Assembly: GCF_000020585.3 (NCBI RefSeq)
Contig: NC_011138.3
Coordinates: forward strand, 1,004,815-1,068,814
DNA: 64,000 bases
Source: Alteromonas mediterranea DE
GTDB lineage: Bacteria; Pseudomonadota; Gammaproteobacteria; Enterobacterales; Alteromonadaceae
Reading direction: 5' to 3'
Shown here: piece by piece, positions 22,442 through 31,413 of the stretch
Numbering within the stretch: the first letter of the stretch is position 1
Layout: each line of letters opens with the position of its first letter
Notes under the pieces: generated by a model
What the model was told of the DNA's origin: nothing
The model's input: only the letters and a program-made list of their open reading frames with translations
Databases searched by the model: none
Made by a program: the position numbers and the translations under genes

Positions 22442-25023
22442 ACCCGTGTTTCAAAAATTTGATGCGGTCGAGTGTTTAGCGTGTCAGGGATATGACCCCG
22501 CTGAAAGCTCGTGTTTTCAACCTCCAGCCCTAATGATTCTAAACGACGATGCAGGTAGGGCAGGGTATCGCTAATGCGTCTTAATACTTCATCATTTGAT
22601 GCATACAAATCGAGCGTAATGCTACTTTGATCTATCTTTGATTTTGCCAAAACTTGTCCGCTGTCACCAATGTCCAGCTTCATCGTGATATTCCAAAGAG
22701 AGCGCTCGCCTGTTTGTGCGTGCTTATTGTTCTGCCCACCTTGCTCTCGTTTTATCAAGAGTTCTGGTGGACTGTGGTGTTGTGAAAGTGATGGCAATAC
22801 ATAATAGAAACTATCTTGCCCTTGAATACGGCCATCTACATTAGCAATTTTGTTTTGCTGGTGGCTACTTAGCAGCGTTTTAAGTTGAGAAAGCAGCTGT
22901 TGTCGGCCGTCTAGCTGGTTCATGTCTTGGCTAACGCGACTTGGTTGAGCCGTTACCCCCATATTCGCTAACGTTTTTGAAACGATAGAGTCAGGCGCAT
23001 CTATTTGCGTTTTTAAGCCAGGCTGACGCTGCATGGCACGCCCCGATAGTGCTAATTGAATCAAAGCAACCAATCCTTGAACAAAGCTGGAAGCGTTTAC
23101 GGGCGAGGTTAAGTTTATTGGTGTGGTAACGAGCGCCTGTGTAGATATAAGCTGCTGCAAGCGTTGCGACAATCCTTGTTCATTCATATCTAGCGCTAGT
23201 TTCTTTGTTCCGCTTTTTACCACCTCGATAGCACTTTCATTCTCGCCAGCTACGCTCTCATTTGATTTTGAACCCGCTATAGTGGCGTGACTATCTGAAA
23301 CCACTGGCGCTATTTCTGCCCCTTTACCTTGTGTAGCCGCCAGTTGTGCAGCGATATTGCTCAGTAAACTATTTGATAAGCCTTTGGCCTGTGAGCTTAA
23401 CGCTTGTGCGAGAGAGGCAAGTGATACAAGCGAGGGTTTACGCCCACTGTCTTTTCCTTGCAGGCCATTATTCTCTGCTGAAGCGGCATCTTTCCCTTCA
23501 GTTAATATAGCTTTTGCCGATGCTAGCAGTTGTTCCTTGGGTGGCTTTGGAGGGCCGATAAATTCCCCATTGGATACCTTGGCTTGAGAAGCCTTCGCGT
23601 TGAGCGCATCAAGGCCTTTAAGTTGCTGCAAAATTTTATCAAAATGCTGAGCTTCATGTGCTTTAGGCATACCCTGGCTGGGCGGTAATCTTTCATTCTC
23701 CACAATAGTTATGAGTTGGTTTAGTGCTTGGTTTGTACTGCCTGTTTGGCTCAGTAATACTCGAGAAAGTGCAGTGATGGCATTGTGAACATCGGTGCCT
23801 TTAAGCGATGTGGGAGCCGCTGCCTTTAGGTTTGTAATGGATGAAGAGTCTTCAAGCGAGCTATTTCCCGTGACTGCTTCGAGCCCTTTCGCTGTCGCTT
23901 TTGGTAATTGCGAAAGGTTAAGTTTATTTACCTGCTCCTGCGTCAGAGTCGGGGCCGCAAGGGAAGACCCCTTGCTCTGAGGTATATCAATTTGTAATAC
24001 CGCGCTTTGTTGTGATGTACGAATCGAAAGCTTGTTGTCATTTAAGGTCAATGCAGAAAGTACTTTTAACGCGTTAGAGTCGGCACCAGAACCTTTTAAA
24101 AGCGCGTTAAGTCGAGGCGAGTTACTCAAGTTATGCTCAACAGCTACGCCACCTTGCTTAAGTGCGCTGGAAGTGAGCTGTTGTTGTAAGTTGGTACTTA
24201 CATTTTTATGAGTCATGGCAGCGAAATTATTGTGGTTAGTTGTTGGGCCCGCACTTTCATTGGACAAACCTTGAGAGATTTGCAGCGCGATTCCACCGTT
24301 GCTAGCTCGGCTTAGTCCTATGACGACCTGTTGTCCAACTAGCTTTTGAAGCGCTGCTTTAGCCGTGCTATCAAGCTTTTCAGTATTAATGTCCGATAGG
24401 GGAATAACCTCATTTTTAGCGGTGGTGAGCATGAGTTGCCCAAAATTTTCACTCTTTGTAGAAATAGAAAGTTGACCTTTAAGCGTAACGGCGGCGTTAT
24501 TTGCAGCAAGAGCTTGTGCCACGGCTTTCAGTAATTCAGCTTTTTCGGGCGCAGACAATGACACGCCTTGTTGAGACAAGCGTGTAGAAAGCAGCACTGC
24601 AGACTGAGTGTTTACCTGACTTTGAGAAGTATTTTGAGCACTTTTCGCTTCTGGGCCTGAGATATGGTCAGGGGAGGTAGGCAAAAGTGCAAGCTGCGCA
24701 TTATTAATTGCTTGGTTAGAAAGCTTAGCGCTGACTTCTGCGGGTAAGGCAACGTTGAGTACTTGAGCTGCTGACGATACATTATTTGGTGTCACTGTTA
24801 TCGATAGCACTCGTTCAGGTAAGCGTTCAACTATTACTTTCGCGGCATTATCTAAGGTGGCTGCCTGCGACAGCGCAGCGTTGGCAATAGCGGGAGAAGT
24901 ACTTCGACTCGCCCCTTGAGTAGCGGCATCAACATTTACCTGTGACGGTAAAGATGTAGGGGAGGTCGGGCTAGTTGACTGATTCAGAGCGGCTGCCAAT
25001 AGTGATGATAATGGTGTTGTCAT
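22438..25023 (-). CDS. FliK-like (flagellar hook-length control family) protein
   Basis: An 861-aa protein, mostly Ala/Gln/Ser/Asn-rich low-complexity sequence with poorly conserved N-terminal three quarters. The last 90 residues form a FliK C-terminal (Flg_hook) domain: WNITMKLDIGDSGQVLAKSK, then LDLYASNDEVLRRI and LPYLHRRLESLGLEV. FliK measures hook length and switches export specificity through FlhB. Here it overlaps an FlhB-C-like gene and stands divergent from ccmA, outside a flagellar cluster. It is twice the length of E. coli FliK. The family call rests on the C terminus. Confidence 0.8.
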   Translation of the reverse strand: MTTPLSSLLAAALNQSTSPTSPTSLPSQVNVDAATQGASRSTSPAIANAALSQAATLDNAAKVIVERLPERVLSITVTPNNVSSAAQVLNVALPAEVSAKLSNQAINNAQLALLPTSPDHISGPEAKSAQNTSQSQVNTQSAVLLSTRLSQQGVSLSAPEKAELLKAVAQALAANNAAVTLKGQLSISTKSENFGQLMLTTAKNEVIPLSDINTEKLDSTAKAALQKLVGQQVVIGLSRASNGGIALQISQGLSNESAGPTTNHNNFAAMTHKNVSTNLQQQLTSSALKQGGVAVEHNLSNSPRLNALLKGSGADSNALKVLSALTLNDNKLSIRTSQQSAVLQIDIPQSKGSSLAAPTLTQEQVNKLNLSQLPKATAKGLEAVTGNSSLEDSSSITNLKAAAPTSLKGTDVHNAITALSRVLLSQTGSTNQALNQLITIVENERLPPSQGMPKAHEAQHFDKILQQLKGLDALNAKASQAKVSNGEFIGPPKPPKEQLLASAKAILTEGKDAASAENNGLQGKDSGRKPSLVSLASLAQALSSQAKGLSNSLLSNIAAQLAATQGKGAEIAPVVSDSHATIAGSKSNESVAGENESAIEVVKSGTKKLALDMNEQGLSQRLQQLISTQALVTTPINLTSPVNASSFVQGLVALIQLALSGRAMQRQPGLKTQIDAPDSIVSKTLANMGVTAQPSRVSQDMNQLDGRQQLLSQLKTLLSSHQQNKIANVDGRIQGQDSFYYVLPSLSQHHSPPELLIKREQGGQNNKHAQTGERSLWNITMKLDIGDSGQVLAKSKIDQSSITLDLYASNDEVLRRISDTLPYLHRRLESLGLEVENTSFQRGHIPDTLNTRPHQIFETRV

Positions 25024-25331
25024 AATTGAGATATCGGCATAGTCGCGCTTTTCCTTACTTATTTGAGTATAGCAAAGTGCTTTGAGGCTGTTTCATCATT
25101 AATAAGCGCTCACTAATAAAGTACAGCGAAACCATTCGTTCTTAAGGCAGATGAACAATTCATCTTTGCGCTGAAAGACAACCCACCCTTGGGCTAAGGA
25201 GGCTCAGGAAGAATGTGTTTGTCTTTGAAGTAAATCATATTTAATTGGAATTCGCGACTGCGAAAAAGCGTTCATGTGGTAGACTAGCGCCATTTTTTAA
25301 AACCTCTTTTTTAGGTTGGAGTAGCCAAGTA

Positions 25332-25955
25332 GTGTTAGAGGCGTGCGGATTAACGTGCAGCAAACGAGACAGAACCCTTTTTGAGGGGCTTTCACTGGTT
25401 GTTAATACTGGTGAGTTGCTGTATTTGCGCGGGCCAAATGGAGCAGGTAAAACGAGCTTGCTGCGCATTCTAACTGGGCTGAGTACACCTGAGTCGGGCG
25501 CCGTTTCATATAATGGAATGGACATAGCCGAGGACAAAACAGACTATTATCGCGATCTTTTCTATTTAGGACATAAGAGTGGTACTAACGGCAGCCTTTC
25601 TGCCTTGGATAACTTATCGTTTTGGTTAGCCCAACACAGTACATCGGTGCAACATAATGGGCTTTATGACGTCTTAGCGAAAGTGGGTTTAGTTGGGCTT
25701 GAAGATGTGCCTGTTAGGTATTTATCGGCAGGTCAACAGCGTCGTGTGGCGCTATCAAGACTATGGCTTAAGCCAGCAAAGGTGTGGATATTAGACGAAC
25801 CGTTTACAGCGCTTGATGTAAAAGGGGTTCACTTACTTGAAACAAGTATGAAAGAGCATGTTAGTCGCGGTGGTCTTATTATTACCACTTCGCATCAACC
25901 ACTGTCAGAAACCGCTGGGGAACACCGCGTATTTGACCTGGAGTATCGCTTTTAA
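25332..25955 (+). CDS. ccmA: Cytochrome c biogenesis ATP-binding export protein CcmA
   Basis: ATPase of the CcmAB(C) complex that releases holo-CcmE in system I cytochrome c maturation. I start at the GTG at 25332, giving 207 aa, the same as E. coli, with LEACGLTCSKRDRTLFEGLS aligned to the family start and GGAG about 10 nt ahead. Upstream in-frame codons from 25245 have no family similarity. Motifs: Walker A GPNGAGKTS, signature LSAGQQRRVALSRL, Walker B VWILDEPFTALD. First gene of a nine-gene operon. The preceding 25024-25331 gap must hold divergent promoters; I recognise no specific site. Confidence 0.95.
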   Translation: MLEACGLTCSKRDRTLFEGLSLVVNTGELLYLRGPNGAGKTSLLRILTGLSTPESGAVSYNGMDIAEDKTDYYRDLFYLGHKSGTNGSLSALDNLSFWLAQHSTSVQHNGLYDVLAKVGLVGLEDVPVRYLSAGQQRRVALSRLWLKPAKVWILDEPFTALDVKGVHLLETSMKEHVSRGGLIITTSHQPLSETAGEHRVFDLEYRF

Positions 25956-26620
25956 TGTCACTTTACCAAGGTATTTTTAAACGCGACATGCACATTGCGT
26001 TCAATCAAAAAGCGGAATTGGTGCAACCACTGATGTTTTTACTCATGGTGGTAACCTTATTCCCTTTAGGTGTAAGCCCTTCTCCTGATACCCTTCAGCG
26101 CATTGGACCGGGGGTAATTTGGATTGCGGCAATTTTGTCATCACTTATGGCAATGGAAAGACTGTTTCGCGATGACTTCCAAGACGGTTCGCTAGAACAG
26201 TATATGCTCTCTGGTCTGGCGTTGCCGGCAGTGAGCGCGGTGAAGGTAGCTGCCCATTGGCTGGTCAGTTTTGTGCCTTTATTATTGCTTTCTCCGCTGC
26301 TAGCGATGTTTTTGAATCTAACGGTCGATATGTATATCGCACTCGTTTTAACATTGTTGCTGGGAACGCCATTACTTTCTTTAATTGGCGCCATTGCGGT
26401 AGGACTTACCGTTGGATTGCAAAAAGGCGGGGTGCTGTTGGCATTGCTACTTATCCCTGTCTTTATTCCGTTACTGATATTTGCCACGTCGGCTGTGGAT
26501 TCTGCCGCACTGCAATTACCTTATCATGCACAACTTGCTATTATCGCCGCCATGCTGTTGTTGGCTGCGGCGTTGGCACCGTTTGCCATAGCGTATTCTT
26601 TAAAAGTGAGTCAAAACTAA
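25955..26620 (+). CDS. ccmB: Heme exporter protein CcmB
   Basis: Polytopic inner-membrane partner of CcmA, 221 aa (E. coli 220), with about six hydrophobic segments. FKRDMHIAFNQKAELVQPLMFLL at the N terminus and the cytoplasmic phrase MERLFRDDFQDGSLEQ are family hallmarks. The start overlaps the ccmA stop by one base (TAATG), so expression is coupled. Confidence 0.97.
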   Translation: MSLYQGIFKRDMHIAFNQKAELVQPLMFLLMVVTLFPLGVSPSPDTLQRIGPGVIWIAAILSSLMAMERLFRDDFQDGSLEQYMLSGLALPAVSAVKVAAHWLVSFVPLLLLSPLLAMFLNLTVDMYIALVLTLLLGTPLLSLIGAIAVGLTVGLQKGGVLLALLLIPVFIPLLIFATSAVDSAALQLPYHAQLAIIAAMLLLAAALAPFAIAYSLKVSQN

Positions 26621-27402
26621 TGTGGAAGTGGTTACACCCTTACGCTAAAACAGAGCGTGCGTATCAGCTTTGTTTAACCTTACAGCCTTGGTTTTGGGCT
26701 GGCGCGTTACTGTGCCTTAGCGTTGGTACGGTATGGGGGCTGGCGTTTGCGCCTCAAGATTATCAGCAAGGTGATTCGTTTAGAATTATTTATATCCACG
26801 TTCCTAGCGCAATCTTGTCTATGGGCACCTACGTAGCCATGGCCATCGCTGCGCTTGTGGGGATGGTGTGGCAGTGGCGAACTGCTTATATGAGCATGAT
26901 TGCTATGGCGCCAATTGGGGCGGTGATGACTTTTATTGCGCTTTTCACAGGTGCTGCATGGGGGAAACCTATGTGGGGCGCATGGTGGGTGTGGGATGCA
27001 CGCCTAACTTCAGAACTTATTCTGCTTTTCTTGTACATGGGCGTAATTGCCCTTTATGGCGCATTTGAAGACAAACAACAGGCGGGTAAAGCCGCAGGCG
27101 TGATGGCGCTGGTGGGCGTAGTAAATATCCCCATTATTCACTACTCGGTAGAATGGTGGAATACGTTGCACCAAGGGGCGACAATCAGTAAGTTTGATAA
27201 CCCTTCTATTGCGCCAGAAATGCTGTGGCCGCTGTTAATTAGTTTACTTGGATTCGCATTTTTTATTGGTGCGGTAACCACAGTGCGCCTTCGAAATGAG
27301 ATTGTTTTACGCGAAATGCACAGGCCATGGGTGCAAGCTTTGGCTATCAGTCAGTTAGCTTCTAAACAGCAAGTTAACCAAAGCGTGAAAGGGGGCAACT
27401 AA
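26620..27402 (+). CDS. ccmC: Heme transporter/handler CcmC
   Basis: Integral membrane protein that presents heme to CcmE, 260 aa. The tryptophan-rich WWD signature is visible as WGAWWVWDARLTSELI, and conserved heme-ligand histidines are in IYIHVPSAI and IHYSVEWWNTLHQG. Six membrane helices are apparent. Start at 26620 overlaps the ccmB stop (TAATG); the frame is open further upstream but inside ccmB. Confidence 0.97.
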   Translation: MWKWLHPYAKTERAYQLCLTLQPWFWAGALLCLSVGTVWGLAFAPQDYQQGDSFRIIYIHVPSAILSMGTYVAMAIAALVGMVWQWRTAYMSMIAMAPIGAVMTFIALFTGAAWGKPMWGAWWVWDARLTSELILLFLYMGVIALYGAFEDKQQAGKAAGVMALVGVVNIPIIHYSVEWWNTLHQGATISKFDNPSIAPEMLWPLLISLLGFAFFIGAVTTVRLRNEIVLREMHRPWVQALAISQLASKQQVNQSVKGGN

Positions 27403-27403
27403 T

Positions 27404-27625
27404 ATGCAGTTTGAATCGTTGGCCGACTTTATCAACATGGGGGGCTATGCATTTTATGTATGGCTGTCGTTTGGTGTGACATTTGCGGCCATGGCTATCA
27501 TCGCCATCCAAAGTTTTATTAAACACCGTAACCTTTTAAAACAGGTTGTGGTGGAAAAAGAGCGCAAAGCGCGCATTAAAAAAGCGCGACAGCAACAGCA
27601 ACAGCAAGAGAGTACATCGCTTTAA
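27404..27625 (+). CDS. ccmD: Heme exporter protein CcmD
   Basis: Small single-pass protein, 73 aa, needed to release holo-CcmE from CcmC. It has one transmembrane helix (YAFYVWLSFGVTFAAMAIIA), then a strongly basic cytoplasmic tail (KERKARIKKARQQQ) ending in a short glutamine run encoded by repeated CAG/CAA codons. It sits one base after ccmC. The position and the MGGYAFYVWLS phrase make the call firm despite the size. Confidence 0.95.
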   Translation: MQFESLADFINMGGYAFYVWLSFGVTFAAMAIIAIQSFIKHRNLLKQVVVEKERKARIKKARQQQQQQESTSL

Positions 27626-27671
27626 CTTGCGTTTTGTAATTGTTTATTAGTTTTTTCGAAGTGAGAGTTGC

Positions 27672-28166
27672 ATGAACCCGAGACGAAAGCAGCGACTAGC
27701 CGTAGTGGGAATTATCGGTTTTTTAATAGTAAGTGCAGTTGGATTAATGCTTTACGCGCTAAATGACAGTATTGACCTTTTCTATACGCCAAGCGAGATC
27801 ATTGAAGGTAAAAATGGTCAGAAGCCCCAGATAGGCCAGCGCCTTCGCATAGGCGGAATGGTAGTGCCGGGTAGCGTTAGCCGCGACAGTGAAAGCTTAG
27901 CCGTTAGTTTCGACCTTATCGATACCGGTCCTACTGTTACCGTAACTTACACGGGGATCCTTCCTGATTTGTTCCGCGAAGGTCAGGGCATTGTCGCTAC
28001 CGGTGTACTCACCGATGTTGGGGCGATTAAAGCGCAAGAAGTATTAGCTAAGCATGACGAAGAGTATATGCCGCCAGAACTTGCTGAAAAAATGAAAGGC
28101 ATTAAGCATGTAAAACCTGAAAATATGCCAACGTATGAGTCGTCAAACGGCGCCGGGAGCAAATAA
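27672..28166 (+). CDS. ccmE: Cytochrome c-type biogenesis heme chaperone CcmE
   Basis: Periplasmic heme chaperone anchored by one N-terminal helix ([19 protein letters not shown]), 164 aa. It binds heme covalently through the histidine of [12 protein letters not shown]; that His is present. The OB-fold core includes [13 protein letters not shown] and [21 protein letters not shown]. It starts 46 nt after ccmD, the largest gap in the operon. Confidence 0.98.
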   Translation: MNPRRKQRLAVVGIIGFLIVSAVGLMLYALNDSIDLFYTPSEIIEGKNGQKPQIGQRLRIGGMVVPGSVSRDSESLAVSFDLIDTGPTVTVTYTGILPDLFREGQGIVATGVLTDVGAIKAQEVLAKHDEEYMPPELAEKMKGIKHVKPENMPTYESSNGAGSK

Positions 28167-28169
28167 TCT

Positions 28170-30227
28170 ATGGTGCCTGAAATTGGAAATATCGCGCTAA
28201 CGTTGGCATTAGTGCTCTCTATATTGTTGGCAGTTTATCCGCTATGGGGTGCTCACCGTAAGCACGAAGCGTTAATGGCAACCGCCAAACCACTGGCAAT
28301 TGGCTTATTCACCTTCACGCTTATTGCCTACGTGTGTTTAACGTACGCCTTTGTTACTGACGATTTTAGTGTGGCCTACGTTGCGCAACACTCAAATAGC
28401 CGATTGCCCATTTACTATAAGATTACTGCTGTTTGGGGCGGTCATGAAGGCTCTTTCCTACTGTGGGTATTGATGCTTTCAATCTGGACCGTGGCAGTAG
28501 CAATATTCAGTAAGGGGATACCTCTTGCCATGGTCGCTAGAGTACTGTCGGTATTGGGCATGGTAGGCATTGGTTTTTACTTATTTATGCTGCTTACCTC
28601 AAACCCCTTTGACAGCATGCTACCGTTTTTCCCGGTCGACGGGCGAGATCTTAATCCGCTGCTGCAAGATTTTGGTATGATTATTCATCCGCCTATGCTC
28701 TATATGGGGTACGTAGGCTTTTCTGTTGCCTTTGCGTTCGCTATTTCTGCGTTAATTTCGGGGCAACTAGATTCGACATGGGCGCGGTGGTCTCGTCCTT
28801 GGGTGATTGCAGCGTGGGCCTTTTTAACCGTGGGAATTGCCCTAGGTAGCTGGTGGGCATATTACGAACTCGGCTGGGGCGGCTGGTGGTTTTGGGACCC
28901 GGTAGAAAACGCATCCTTTATGCCATGGCTTGTAGGCACGGCGCTCATGCATTCGCTGGCAGTGACCGAAAAGCGAAAAGCGTTTAAATCATGGACAGTG
29001 CTGCTTGCTATTGCTGCATTTAGTTTGAGTTTACTAGGCACTTTCTTAGTACGTTCCGGAGTTATTGTTTCGGTGCACTCTTTTGCAAGCGATCCTACTC
29101 GAGGCTTGTTCATCTTGGGCATATTGATTGTACTTAGCGGTTTTGGGTTGCTGCTTTATGCCATGCGTGCAGCCTCGCTTAAAAGCCCTGGGCGCTACCA
29201 AGCGTTTTCTCGAGAAGTGCTGTTAATGGGCAACAATGTCTTTCTGTGCGCAGCAACATTAGTTGTTCTTCTCGGTACGCTACTGCCCCTTGTTCACAAA
29301 GAGTTAGGCTTAGGCAGTATTTCTGTAGGCGCGCCGTTCTTTAACCAAATGTTTACGCTTCTCATTGTGCCTTTTGTATTAATGCTGGGTTTAGGTCCAC
29401 TAACGCGCTGGAAACAGCAAAAAGCCAGCGAACTGCAAAAACAACTATTGGTCGCAGGCGGTATTGCACTAAGTGCAGGTGTACTAGTGAACTTTGCTTA
29501 CGACGAACCCACTTACATGGGGGTACTGGGCATGGTGCTGGTTTTCTGGATCCTCGTCACCACGGTACAAGAGGTAATGCAGCGCTTAGCGGCTATGCCT
29601 TCGTCGAACACCGAGAATGCATCAGTAATAGCTAAACTTCGCAAGCTTACGCCAAGTCACTGGGGCATGGTGCTAGGCCATGTGGGCTTTGCTATCTGTA
29701 TTATTGGCATTACGCTGGTTTCCAATTATGAACTTGAGCGCGACGTACGTATGGATATCGGCGATACCGTCTCGCTGGGTGGCTATGACTTTAGCTTTAG
29801 AGATGTACGGAAGGTGGAAGGTCCGAATTTTAATGCAGATAAAGGCATATTCGATGTTTATAAAAATGGTGAAATGATAGCGCATCTAGAGCCAGAGAAA
29901 CGTTTGTACATTGTGCAGCGCATGCCCATGACAGAAGCGGCCATCCACTCAAACTTGGCGCGTGATCTATTCATTGCCATGGGCGAGCCGTTAGACAATG
30001 GCGCATGGGCTATTCGTATTTACATTAAACCGTTTGTTATCTGGCTATGGGCGGGTGCGGTTGTTATGGCGATAGGCGGTATTTTTTCTATTAGTGATAA
30101 GCGCTACCGCATGGCGAAAGTGAAAAAGTTGAAACGTGTACTTGGCAGTAAATCTGTAGCTTCAACAGGTACACCAAATACCCACGCCTCTGCCGTGTCA
30201 CGAGTATCCACAAAAGGAGATGCATAA
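28170..30227 (+). CDS. ccmF: Heme lyase CcmF
   Basis: Large membrane subunit of the heme ligase that attaches heme to apocytochrome c, 685 aa (E. coli 647). WWD signature visible as WGGWWFWDPVENASFMPWL, together with VWGGHEGSFLLWV near residue 90 and the conserved His in MIIHPPMLYMGYVG. About 14 to 15 hydrophobic segments, with a periplasmic domain near residues 510-610. The C-terminal tail is basic and Ser/Thr-rich. Starts 3 nt after ccmE and overlaps ccmG by one base. Confidence 0.98.
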   Translation: MVPEIGNIALTLALVLSILLAVYPLWGAHRKHEALMATAKPLAIGLFTFTLIAYVCLTYAFVTDDFSVAYVAQHSNSRLPIYYKITAVWGGHEGSFLLWVLMLSIWTVAVAIFSKGIPLAMVARVLSVLGMVGIGFYLFMLLTSNPFDSMLPFFPVDGRDLNPLLQDFGMIIHPPMLYMGYVGFSVAFAFAISALISGQLDSTWARWSRPWVIAAWAFLTVGIALGSWWAYYELGWGGWWFWDPVENASFMPWLVGTALMHSLAVTEKRKAFKSWTVLLAIAAFSLSLLGTFLVRSGVIVSVHSFASDPTRGLFILGILIVLSGFGLLLYAMRAASLKSPGRYQAFSREVLLMGNNVFLCAATLVVLLGTLLPLVHKELGLGSISVGAPFFNQMFTLLIVPFVLMLGLGPLTRWKQQKASELQKQLLVAGGIALSAGVLVNFAYDEPTYMGVLGMVLVFWILVTTVQEVMQRLAAMPSSNTENASVIAKLRKLTPSHWGMVLGHVGFAICIIGITLVSNYELERDVRMDIGDTVSLGGYDFSFRDVRKVEGPNFNADKGIFDVYKNGEMIAHLEPEKRLYIVQRMPMTEAAIHSNLARDLFIAMGEPLDNGAWAIRIYIKPFVIWLWAGAVVMAIGGIFSISDKRYRMAKVKKLKRVLGSKSVASTGTPNTHASAVSRVSTKGDA

Positions 30228-30886
30228 TGAAAAAAACGTCGTTGGTGGCTATTCCAATCGTGCTCTTTTCGTTGCTAGTCATTTTTCTTTTTAAAGGGCT
30301 TTTTTCCGACCCGCGTGAATTAGATTCGCAGGTTAAGGATAAAACGTTACCGGCCTTCTCGCTGCCAGATTTAATGCAGCCGGACGTGACATATACACCA
30401 GAAGATTTAAAAGGGCAGGTTACTATCTTAAACGTGTGGGGCGTATGGTGTGTAACCTGCGCGGTTGAAATGCCGTATCTAACACAGCTTAAAAATGAGC
30501 AAGATGTGCATATAGTCGGTTTGTATTTCGATCAGGATTTAGACCCAGATTTCGGTACAAAAACGTTGAGCCGTGTTCAGCAAGAAGTGACTGAAATGCT
30601 AAGTCGCTACGGGAATCCTTATGCCTATAATATTTTTGATGTATATCGCGATACGTCGTTAGACTTAGGCGTGACCGGCGCACCAGAGCATTTTGTGATT
30701 GATGCTAATGGCGTTATACGCATGCATCATATTGGCGATATTAACGAGCGCGTTTGGAACACAAAAGTTGGCCCCCTTTATAATAAGTTGGTGGCACAAG
30801 CGGCCAAAACACAAGGTGCAGATGCGCACACAGAGGTAAACGCGGTAATGAGCGATGATAAAAGCGCTCAGGGAGGGCTGCAATGA
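30227..30886 (+). CDS. ccmG: Thiol:disulfide interchange protein CcmG/DsbE
   Basis: Membrane-anchored periplasmic thioredoxin-like reductant of apocytochrome c cysteines, 219 aa. N-terminal signal anchor (AIPIVLFSLLVIFLFKGLF), then the DsbE fold with the redox motif WCVTC in LNVWGVWCVTCAVE (E. coli WCPTC) and the cis-Pro region VTGAPEHFVID. The C-terminal 25 residues extend beyond the usual length. Coupled to ccmF (TAATG) and ccmH (ATGA). Confidence 0.96.
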   Translation: MKKTSLVAIPIVLFSLLVIFLFKGLFSDPRELDSQVKDKTLPAFSLPDLMQPDVTYTPEDLKGQVTILNVWGVWCVTCAVEMPYLTQLKNEQDVHIVGLYFDQDLDPDFGTKTLSRVQQEVTEMLSRYGNPYAYNIFDVYRDTSLDLGVTGAPEHFVIDANGVIRMHHIGDINERVWNTKVGPLYNKLVAQAAKTQGADAHTEVNAVMSDDKSAQGGLQ

Positions 30887-31413
30887 AACTACTCCCCGCC
30901 GTATCTTATATATCCCCCCAATATACTGGCGTTAACAGGCTAAAAAACGGATTTGGCCTGGCAACACTTGCGCTTTCTATGGTGACGCTGTTATGGGTAA
31001 TAACAGCATTTTCCGCCCATGCTGCCCAAGATAAATTCTCATTTGAAAGCCCAGAACAGCGAGAGAGCTTTTTACGGCTAACTGCTGAACTACGCTGCCC
31101 TATGTGTCAAAACCAAAACATTGCGGACAGCGATGCCATGATTGCTCACGATATGCGCCGTAAGGTGTATTCGCTATTAAAGCAGGGCAAAACAGAGCAA
31201 GAGGTAATAGCGTTTATGAAGTCGCGCTACGGTGATTTCGTACACTATCAGCCGCCGGTGACAGCGGCTACGCTTTGGCTGTGGGCTGGCCCTGTATTGT
31301 TTATTTTTATTGCCTTAATTGTGGTAGTGCGCCGCAAATCAGTCACGCCACCAGAAGATATGGCTGCCAAATTGGCTAAAGCAGATGAAATGTTGGAGCG
31401 AGAGAAAGAATGA
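30883..31413 (+). CDS. ccmH: Cytochrome c-type biogenesis protein CcmH
   Basis: Thioredoxin-like reductase part of the heme ligase, 176 aa. It has a signal peptide ending near AHAAQ, the redox motif LRCPMCQNQ, then QEVIAFMKSRYGDFVHYQPP and one C-terminal transmembrane helix (LWLWAGPVLFIFIALIVVV). The TPR part that is fused to CcmH in E. coli is a separate gene here (ccmI). The N terminus is longer than usual, but the ATG overlaps the ccmG stop. Confidence 0.96.
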   Translation: MKLLPAVSYISPQYTGVNRLKNGFGLATLALSMVTLLWVITAFSAHAAQDKFSFESPEQRESFLRLTAELRCPMCQNQNIADSDAMIAHDMRRKVYSLLKQGKTEQEVIAFMKSRYGDFVHYQPPVTAATLWLWAGPVLFIFIALIVVVRRKSVTPPEDMAAKLAKADEMLEREKE

